Shown: positions 6,277 to 11,550 of the stretch, in pieces | How the letters are laid out: every line of letters starts with the position of its first letter | How positions within the stretch are numbered: the first letter of the stretch is position 1 | Assembly: GCA_013911545.1 (NCBI GenBank) | Contig: JACETA010000023.1 | Coordinates: forward strand, 1 to 11,550 | Length of the DNA: 11,550 bases | Source: Chloroflexota bacterium | GTDB taxonomy: Bacteria > Chloroflexota > Dehalococcoidia > Lucifugimonadales > Lucifugimonadaceae | Direction: 5' to 3' | Position numbers and translations under genes: made by a program | The notes under the pieces: generated by a model | What the model was told of the DNA's origin: nothing | Databases searched by the model: none | What the model saw: the letters and a program-made list of their open reading frames with translations, nothing else

Positions 6277-8142
6277 TCCCATTATTTTTTCTGAAATCTT
6301 TTTGTATGAAAGTCCATGATAATCAAGTATTTCTTGATTTGTTCCACTTTTTGGAACTTCGGTAATACCAATTACGTCAATTTTAATATTTAAATCTAGC
6401 TTAGATATTGCCAAGGCAAGCTTTTCAGCAACTCCTCCTTCAATATAATGATCTTCAATAATTATTAAATGAAAATTATTTAATTCATTGATTATCCAAT
6501 TATTATCAAATGTATTTAACCATGGCATTGATATTATTTTTGGATTGATATCATTTTTTAATAGAAGGCTCTTAGATTTAATTGCTTCTGATAATATGGT
6601 TGGGCTATAAGTTATAACACAAATATCTTTTCCGTCTGAAATTGTGTTGCCGTAACCCTTTCTTATTTTTGATAATTCATCAAAATTATCTGGTAACTCA
6701 AATGGTATAGAGCAAAATCTTATATATATATTATTAGGCGATTCAAGAGAATATTTTAATAATTTTTCAACTTGTTTTTCACTATTTGGTTGAATCATTT
6801 CTAAATTATGCATCCCAGACATACTCGCAATGTCTCTAACTGCTTGATGAGAATGGCCCGGCCCTGATGGCAACAGTCCGGCCAAGAAGCCAGAATAAAT
6901 TACTTTAGTTTCTTCAGTAGAATTATTATAAATTTGTTCATTTGGCCTAGCAGTTAAAAAACTTGAAAATGAATGCACAATTGGTATAAATCCTTCTTTG
7001 GCTAAAGTGCCAGCTTGAGAAACCATATCTTGTTCAGCAATACCACATTCAATAAATCTTTCAGGAAATTTTTTTTCAAATTCTATAAGTCCTGTATCTA
7101 GTATTAAGTCTCCGTCTAAAGCAATAATTTTTTTATTTTTTCCTGCTTCATTAACAATAGAATTAGAATAAGAAGATAATAAGTTTTGTTGAATATTATT
7201 ATTCTTGGCAATATCAGGTAAATCATAAAATGAAAGCTTAAAATCAAATTTTATTTTAGATCCATTAATAGATTTTGATATCTTATTATTTAATTCTAAA
7301 ATTGCTTTATCAAAAATTTCTTGAGCTATCGATCCGCTGTGAAATTTATAAAATTCTCCCTCATTTAATAAGTCTCCATGCATAAAAGATACTCCAAAAC
7401 CTTTAATAGTATTTGCAATTATAGCTCCAGGCTTGTTACTAGATTCTATTTTTTCAAATGCTTTTGAAAACTCTTCAACGCTATTGCCATCACATGAAAC
7501 TGTTTCAATTCCAAAAGATTTAAATTTGTTTTCAATATCTCCTAAATCACTTGTAATTTTTACCGTGCGATCTGACTGGAATTTATTGTTATCAACAACA
7601 ATAATTAATTCATTCAATTCTTCTTGAGATACCCGGTTTAGTGATTCCCAAATTTGCCCTTCCTGCAACTCTCCATCCCCTGTAAGAACAATCACTTTTG
7701 AATTTAGACCTTTCAATCGGTTAGCCTTAATTATTCCTTTTGACTTAGAAATGCCCATCCCTAATGATCCTGTATTAGTAAATATATTTGGTGTATTAAT
7801 ATCAGGATGGCCTGGCAATCCATCAATTTTTCTCAATTTATTCAATAGTGAAAAATTTAATTTTCCATATGCAATCAAAGAATTGTATAGGGCAGGTGCA
7901 TCATGCCCTTTAGAAGAAAAAAAATATAGTTTTTCATATTTTTTACTTAATTCTCCTAATGCCCAATTCATAATATCAATAGAACTAAATGATGACCCAA
8001 TATGTCCTGATCCTGCACAACAAATCATGTATAGAATATTTATTCTGCACATATCAGAAATTAATTTATTTTTTAAAATAGGATTAATTTCAAGGGATAA
8101 GAGCTCTTCAAAATATTTACTTTCTACATAGGATAATTTCAT
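6262..8142 (-). CDS. Full-length transketolase-like ThDP enzyme in the nonulosonate operon
   Basis: Transketolases move a two-carbon ketol unit between sugars using thiamine diphosphate. All three family domains are in one 626-residue chain. Visible motifs are GHIGSSFSSIDIM at 46-58, SKGHDAPALY at 77-86, GLPGHPD at 108-114, the ThDP motif GDGELQEGQ (155-163) with its partner VVDNN (182-186), the catalytic-glutamate motif GIAEQDM with E370, HSFSSFLTARPNEQI at 390-404, and SHQAVRDIA at 431-439. The core is intact, so activity is expected. The stretch around 77-115 reads differently from the housekeeping TktA pattern and suggests a separate subfamily. The ATG overlaps the stop of the CMP-sugar synthetase gene as ATGA (8142-8139), making it the fifth gene of the operon. 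A role in making an unusual sugar precursor is inferred from this context; it could also be the cell's general transketolase. Confidence 0.88.
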   Translation of the reverse strand: MKLSYVESKYFEELLSLEINPILKNKLISDMCRINILYMICCAGSGHIGSSFSSIDIMNWALGELSKKYEKLYFFSSKGHDAPALYNSLIAYGKLNFSLLNKLRKIDGLPGHPDINTPNIFTNTGSLGMGISKSKGIIKANRLKGLNSKVIVLTGDGELQEGQIWESLNRVSQEELNELIIVVDNNKFQSDRTVKITSDLGDIENKFKSFGIETVSCDGNSVEEFSKAFEKIESSNKPGAIIANTIKGFGVSFMHGDLLNEGEFYKFHSGSIAQEIFDKAILELNNKISKSINGSKIKFDFKLSFYDLPDIAKNNNIQQNLLSSYSNSIVNEAGKNKKIIALDGDLILDTGLIEFEKKFPERFIECGIAEQDMVSQAGTLAKEGFIPIVHSFSSFLTARPNEQIYNNSTEETKVIYSGFLAGLLPSGPGHSHQAVRDIASMSGMHNLEMIQPNSEKQVEKLLKYSLESPNNIYIRFCSIPFELPDNFDELSKIRKGYGNTISDGKDICVITYSPTILSEAIKSKSLLLKNDINPKIISMPWLNTFDNNWIINELNNFHLIIIEDHYIEGGVAEKLALAISKLDLNIKIDVIGITEVPKSGTNQEILDYHGLSYKKISEKIMGLIKT

Positions 8143-8888
8143 TTTAAATATGACTTCTTTCTAATTTTAGGCAATGAAGCTTCTCCATTTCTTATTAATA
8201 TTTTTGCAAGTTCCCAATCATCTTTCACATTAACGTCAAACCCTTCATCTTTTTCTGTAAAAAAAGGAATAATTTTTTCCCCTGAAATATTGTCAAAATC
8301 ATAAACAGTTTTAAAATGAGCGATCTCAAGGCTTGCATTTTGTACATATACTTCTGGAAGTGATGGATATTGTGAACTATGCAGAGGTTGGTTATGAGGG
8401 CCCTTTTCTTCTAGTTCAACAAATGGGCGCATATAATCCTTTTCTGCAACCCACATTTTGCAAGGATGTTGCAAACATTTTTCAACTGCTCTAAGTGAAT
8501 CACATTCTTTTTTGGAGAATTCATTAAAAGCCCTAATTATAGTATCTGGCTTTCTAAATGGGCTTGTAGGCCTTAATATGCTGAAAAATTTATAATTATT
8601 AAATTTTTCTAAATAATCTAAGCAATGTTTTACCCATTGTATATCTGGCGATTTATCTTGTGAGTATTCTTCTGGCCTGATAAAGGGAACAGATGCGCCG
8701 TAATATTCAGCAACCTCTTTAATTTCATTTGAATCTGTGGATACTATTACATCATCAAATATTTTTGATTCTAAGGCAGATATAATTGTATAAGCAATTA
8801 ATGGGTGACCTTCTAATGGAGATATATTTTTATTAATTACTCTTTTAGATCCAGACCTGGCAGGGATTAATGCAACATTATTTTTCAT
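8139..8888 (-). CDS. neuA: CMP-nonulosonate (acylneuraminate) cytidylyltransferase, NeuA/PtmB-like
   Basis: This enzyme activates an acidic nine-carbon sugar with CTP to the CMP-sugar donor used by glycosyltransferases, releasing pyrophosphate. The 249-residue protein has the nucleotide-binding start ALIPARSGSKRVINKN (6-20), in which the ARSGSKR loop is diagnostic. VSTDS is at 49-53, ILRPTSPFR at 104-112 and YVQNASLEI at 181-189. A C-terminal metal/sugar motif, DVNVKDDWELA (218-228), is of the form D-x-N/D-x-x-x-D-W common in bacterial NeuA and PtmB proteins. It starts six bases after the SDR stop and ends in an ATGA overlap with the transketolase gene. The exact acid (Neu5Ac, legionaminate, Kdn or other) cannot be read from the sequence. 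Confidence 0.9.
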   Translation of the reverse strand: MKNNVALIPARSGSKRVINKNISPLEGHPLIAYTIISALESKIFDDVIVSTDSNEIKEVAEYYGASVPFIRPEEYSQDKSPDIQWVKHCLDYLEKFNNYKFFSILRPTSPFRKPDTIIRAFNEFSKKECDSLRAVEKCLQHPCKMWVAEKDYMRPFVELEEKGPHNQPLHSSQYPSLPEVYVQNASLEIAHFKTVYDFDNISGEKIIPFFTEKDEGFDVNVKDDWELAKILIRNGEASLPKIRKKSYLK

Positions 8889-8894
8889 AATATA

Positions 8895-9680
8895 TTACCA
8901 TGCTGTCCATCCTCCATCGGAAACGATATTACTTCCTGTTATATAAGATGAGGCATCACTTATTAAAAACTGTATTACTCCATTATATTCATGTTTTTCT
9001 GCCATTCTTCCTAGAGGAACTCTTTTAGAATAATTTTCAACAAATTGTTTATCTTGGTCATCAAAAACTCCTCCGAGGGTAAGGGTATTAACGCGTATAT
9101 TTTTTGACCCCCAATATGTGCTTAGGTATCTTGTTAAGTTAAAAATACCTGATTTTGAAGCAGAATATGCAACAGGCTTTGTGAAATTTTCTTTATAATC
9201 ATAAATGCGTTGATCTGGTGAAATTAATCCATAATGTGAAGATATGTTTATTATTGATCCCCCAGAATTATTGACCATTTCATTTCCAATTAATTGGCAC
9301 GTTAAAAAAATACTTTTTAAATTTACATCTATGACCTTGTCCCATGCTTCTTCAGGATATTCTTCAAATGGGCCATTGATTTTTTCACTATCTCCGGGAG
9401 GAGAATCTAGCGCTGCATTATTTATTAACGCTGAAGGGCTTCCAAATTTTTTACATACTAAATTTAGAGAATTAGATATTTCATTTTTATTTGTTACGTC
9501 TGTCTTTAAAAATAAGTAATTTTCATTGTTAAAAAGCTTAGATTCTTTAGGTTCTGTTAAATCAAAATTACACACAATTGCTCCATTTGAAACTAGGTGC
9601 TCAGCATAGATACTGCCTAAATTACCACTACCGCCAGTAAGTATTATTACTTTATTTTTAATATTAAAATTATTTATCAA
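8895..9680 (-). CDS. ptmA: Short-chain dehydrogenase/reductase, PtmA-like
   Basis: This is a classical SDR oxidoreductase of 261 residues. The cofactor loop TGGSGNLG is at 15-22 and the acidic residue D40 ends the second strand, which favours NAD(H) over NADP(H). NNAA is at 87-90, N120 is present, NISS at 145-148 holds the catalytic serine, and YSASK at 172-176 holds the Tyr/Lys pair. The Ser-to-Tyr distance is about 24 residues rather than the usual 13, because of an insertion around PDQRIYDYKENF. I recall a comparable insertion in PtmA proteins of Campylobacter-type flagellar nonulosonate loci. The start is TTG (9680), three codons after the in-frame TAA of the phosphatase gene; no ATG is available before the cofactor loop. 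It likely oxidises, reduces or epimerises a sugar precursor in this pathway; the substrate is not known. Confidence 0.85.
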   Translation of the reverse strand: MINNFNIKNKVIILTGGSGNLGSIYAEHLVSNGAIVCNFDLTEPKESKLFNNENYLFLKTDVTNKNEISNSLNLVCKKFGSPSALINNAALDSPPGDSEKINGPFEEYPEEAWDKVIDVNLKSIFLTCQLIGNEMVNNSGGSIINISSHYGLISPDQRIYDYKENFTKPVAYSASKSGIFNLTRYLSTYWGSKNIRVNTLTLGGVFDDQDKQFVENYSKRVPLGRMAEKHEYNGVIQFLISDASSYITGSNIVSDGGWTAW

Positions 9681-9689
9681 ATTACTAAG

Positions 9690-10217
9690 TTATTTTTTTA
9701 ATGCTTCGATTATATCGCATACTTCTCTAACAGCACCATGCCCTCCATTAGTGTCAGTAACATAATCGGCATATTTAATAACTTCAGGATGGCAATCGTT
9801 TACTACTATTGCTAATCCGCAATCTACAAGACACTGAATGTCATTAATGTCATTTCCCATGTAAGCCACCGATTTGTAGTTGAAATTACCATTTTCTACT
9901 AAATTATGTAACTCAGTTGCTTTTTCATCACTTGAAAGACCCTGTAGAAAGCCTATTTCAAGTTTTTTTGCCCTTTTTTCAACAACTGTATTTTTTTCAG
10001 TAGAGAGTATAAATAAATCAATCCCTAAATCTTTAAGTTTTTTTAATCCAAAACCATCAAATTTTGACGATATCACACTCTCGTTCCCATTTTGATCAGT
10101 GTAGACATTGTTATCAGTAAATACTCCATCAAAATCAAAAATAATAAACTTTATTGCTTTAAACTTTTCTTTTAAAGTTGAAGAGATTTTAGAAAGATAT
10201 TCATCTACCGGCTTCAT
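9690..10217 (-). CDS. KdsC-like HAD phosphatase, probable nonulosonate-9-phosphate phosphatase
   Basis: This is a C0-type (capless) HAD hydrolase of 175 residues, the length of the KdsC family, whose members dephosphorylate 3-deoxy-octulosonate 8-phosphate or nonulosonate 9-phosphates, usually as tetramers. Motif I is FDFDGVFTDN with nucleophile D28 and acid/base D30. Motif II is LSTE with S72/T73, motif III is K99, and motif IV is GNDIND at 121-126. The C-terminal tail GGHGAVREVCDII (158-170) is the KdsC-type active-site lid. It follows the synthase gene by two bases, so hydrolysis of the synthase product is the most economical role. Because the partner is NeuB-like rather than KdsA-like, a 9-phosphate such as Kdn-9-phosphate or an N-acylneuraminate 9-phosphate is more likely than Kdo-8-phosphate. 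This is inference. Confidence 0.88.
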   Translation of the reverse strand: MKPVDEYLSKISSTLKEKFKAIKFIIFDFDGVFTDNNVYTDQNGNESVISSKFDGFGLKKLKDLGIDLFILSTEKNTVVEKRAKKLEIGFLQGLSSDEKATELHNLVENGNFNYKSVAYMGNDINDIQCLVDCGLAIVVNDCHPEVIKYADYVTDTNGGHGAVREVCDIIEALKK

Positions 10218-10219
10218 GG

Positions 10220-11269
10220 CTAATTGAGATCTTCAAGCTTAATATTTTCTTCAAAAGAGTAATCTTTGGTTATTGTTTTACCTAAAACCATATCTAATTC
10301 ACTTGGAGGGATTCCATCCCCAGGTGATTTAAATAATAAATCATTCATAGTTATGACAGTGCCTTTAGAAAGTTTTTTTGAGGCTATGATTTTTTTGCCC
10401 ATTTTAAATCTTGCTAATTTTTCTTCTGAAAGTAATTTCTTTTCCCCATCACCCAATGACAATCTTACATTTTCAAGTTCATCAACTAAATTTTTCAATA
10501 AACTTGGAGTGAGTGAAAATTGATGATCAGTTCCTTTTTGAGATCTGTCCAATGTAAAGTGTTTTTCAATAACCCTAGCTCCTATTGAGTAGGCAGCAAT
10601 AGGTATAGATATTCCTGAGTCATGCCCTGAATACCCTATTACTGTTTCAGAAAATTCTTTTCTAAAAGTTTTTATCACATTTAAATTTATGGTTATTGGT
10701 TTCGCGGGATAAATTGATGTGCATTGAAGCAGTATAATTTTTGGATTTATCTTTTTTGCAAAATTTAAAGTTTTTTCTACTTCCCAAAAATCACTTGCCC
10801 CAGTACTTATGATCATAGGTTTTTGGAAATTAGCCACTTTTTCTATTAATGGAAAATTAGTTAAATCTCCAGAAGCAATTTTATAACTTTCCAATTCAAG
10901 TTCTTTTAAAAAATCTGCACTTTTTAAATCAAATGGAGTCACGAAGAAATCTATGCCAATTTTTTTTGAATAATTAAATATTTCTTCAAAATCATTATCA
11001 GATAATTCAAGTTTATCCCTATGCTCTCCATATGTTGATGCAAAACTCTGAGGGCCTACATAAGGAGATTCAAACATTTCACTTGTAAACAACTCTTTAT
11101 TATCTCTTCTTTGAAATTTAACCGCTGAAGCCCCACTGTTCTTAGCTTCTTCAATTAATTTTTTTGCATTATTAACATCGCCTTGGTGATTGTTTCCTAT
11201 CTCGGCAATTACATAACAACTTGAACTGTCATTTATTATTGAATTGTTGAAAGTGATTTCTCTGGCCAT
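10220..11269 (-). CDS. neuB: NeuB-family nonulosonic acid synthase with SAF domain
   Basis: The enzyme condenses phosphoenolpyruvate with a six-carbon aldose or its 6-phosphate to form a nine-carbon 2-keto-3-deoxy acid. The 349-residue protein has the NeuB TIM barrel: IAEIGNNHQGD (21-31), VKFQ (50-53), IASGDLTNFPLI (131-142), ISTGAS (154-159), QCTSIYPA (182-189), GYSGHDSG (212-219), and EKHFTLDRSQKGTDHQFSL (235-253) with metal and PEP ligands. A C-terminal SAF/antifreeze-like domain covers about 290-349 and contains KSPGDGIPP (314-322). In Neisseria NeuB the equivalent reads K-R-P-G, and that Arg (R314) contacts the N-acetyl group of ManNAc; here it is S315. It is first in the five-gene operon and starts at ATG 11269 without a visible Shine-Dalgarno sequence. 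The total length equals that of Neisseria NeuB. Confidence 0.94.
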   Translation of the reverse strand: MAREITFNNSIINDSSSCYVIAEIGNNHQGDVNNAKKLIEEAKNSGASAVKFQRRDNKELFTSEMFESPYVGPQSFASTYGEHRDKLELSDNDFEEIFNYSKKIGIDFFVTPFDLKSADFLKELELESYKIASGDLTNFPLIEKVANFQKPMIISTGASDFWEVEKTLNFAKKINPKIILLQCTSIYPAKPITINLNVIKTFRKEFSETVIGYSGHDSGISIPIAAYSIGARVIEKHFTLDRSQKGTDHQFSLTPSLLKNLVDELENVRLSLGDGEKKLLSEEKLARFKMGKKIIASKKLSKGTVITMNDLLFKSPGDGIPPSELDMVLGKTITKDYSFEENIKLEDLN

Positions 11270-11319
11270 ATTATTTACAATTAATCTATATTACAATTTT
11301 ATATACTTAAATTAATATT
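11270..11319. promoter_or_regulatory. Divergent promoter region between the nonulosonate operon and a glycosyltransferase gene
   Basis: This 50-base, almost purely A/T spacer must contain promoters for both directions if neither gene is read from elsewhere. On the plus strand TATACT at 11302-11307 is a near-consensus -10 box, and would start transcription about six bases before the TTG at 11320. On the minus strand, candidate -10 boxes are TAATAT (11293-11288) and TATAGA (11290-11285), both leaving leaders of roughly ten bases. No convincing -35 box is seen. Confidence 0.35.
11275..11298 (+). repeat. Pair of 8-bp direct repeats in the divergent promoter region
   Basis: TTACAATT occurs at 11275-11282 and again at 11291-11298, with starts 16 bases apart. 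The first copy lies just upstream of the neuB start. In sequence this AT-rich the match could be chance; the spacing, about one and a half helical turns, and the location are the only reasons to list it. Confidence 0.25.
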
Positions 11320-11550
11320 TTGAAGATAGTTTACATCACAAACGCTAGATTACCGACTGAAAAGGCTCACGGAGTTCAAATTGTCAAAATGTCTGAAGCT
11401 TTTTCAAGTTTAAATAACGATGTTACGGTTATAAGTCCCAAAAGAGTTCAAAAAGAAATTTCCCATAAAACTGACATTTTCAATTTTTATGATATTGAAA
11501 ATATTTTTGAACATAAGTTGGTAAATTTTATTGATCCGTATGTGTACAGG
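11320..11550 (+). CDS. GT4-type glycosyltransferase, N-terminal part (truncated by window end)
   Basis: From a TTG at 11320 the frame runs 77 codons to the end of the window. It begins MKIVYITNARLPTEKAHG, then VQIVKMSEAFSSLNNDVTVIS. The first strand plus the N-A-R-(I/L)-P-T-E-K-A-H-G loop, followed by an amphipathic helix with KM-EAF and the second strand DVTVIS, is characteristic of the donor-independent N-terminal domain of family 4 glycosyltransferases. The upstream in-frame TAA is at 11308-11310 and no ATG is available, so TTG is the likely start; there is no Shine-Dalgarno sequence. It is divergent from the nonulosonate operon and may use sugars made in this region, though GT4 enzymes normally use NDP-sugars rather than CMP-sugars. 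Confidence 0.8.
   Translation, partial: MKIVYITNARLPTEKAHGVQIVKMSEAFSSLNNDVTVISPKRVQKEISHKTDIFNFYDIENIFEHKLVNFIDPYVYR

Noticed and set aside
7751..8131. Plus-strand open frame of 126 codons inside the transketolase gene
   Set aside because: It is antisense to a strongly conserved coding region and has no recognisable domain or ribosome-binding site; AT-rich composition makes such shadows common.
1..11550. tRNA or rRNA genes, CRISPR arrays, insertion sequences and intrinsic terminators
   Set aside because: Nearly all bases are in recognised coding genes. I saw no transposase, no array of spaced repeats, no G/C-rich hairpin followed by a T-run between genes, and no RNA gene in the short spacers.

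Overview
This window comes from a very AT-rich, tightly packed bacterial genome that uses the standard code; TGA serves as a true stop in several genes. Genes abut or overlap by 1 to 15 bases, and no stretch longer than about 65 bases lacks a gene. Shine-Dalgarno sequences are weak or absent before most genes, and several starts are non-ATG (ATT for recF, TTG for the SDR gene and for the last glycosyltransferase). This is the style of a streamlined, probably free-living aquatic bacterium. A RecF, a CobB-like sirtuin, a threonine-branch operon and a geranylgeranyl-reductase-type flavoenzyme together would fit a marine Chloroflexota lineage, but that is an inference I cannot confirm.

Left part (1-1966, + strand): the last 20 codons of a probable nucleotide-sugar epimerase/dehydratase, then recF (recombination mediator, apparently with an ATT start) and a Sir2-family NAD-dependent deacylase overlapping recF by one base. 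A convergent minus-strand operon follows (5014 down to 1959): a thioredoxin-reductase-like flavoprotein, homoserine kinase (thrB) and aspartokinase (lysC), joined end to end or by an ATGA overlap. It supplies the first committed step of the aspartate-family pathway and a threonine-branch step. A 65-bp divergent promoter region (5015-5079) separates it from a plus-strand geranylgeranyl-reductase-family gene (5080-6276).

Right part (11269 down to 6262, - strand): a five-gene operon for a nonulosonic (sialic-acid-like) sugar. In transcription order it encodes a NeuB-type synthase (condenses PEP with a six-carbon sugar), a KdsC-like HAD phosphatase, a PtmA-like short-chain dehydrogenase, a NeuA/PtmB-type CMP-sugar synthetase, and a full-length but divergent transketolase. 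A GT4-type glycosyltransferase begins divergently at 11320 and runs off the window. With the sugar-nucleotide epimerase fragment at the left edge, this places the window in a surface-glycan region interrupted by housekeeping genes.

The best candidate for something not well described is the nonulosonate operon. A transketolase is built into it, the synthase has Ser where the bacterial sialic acid synthase has the Arg that contacts the N-acetyl group, and a phosphatase is present. Together these suggest a substrate that is phosphorylated and perhaps not N-acetylated, so the product may be a Kdn-like or otherwise unusual acidic sugar rather than ordinary Neu5Ac. The second observation of interest is the ATT start of recF.
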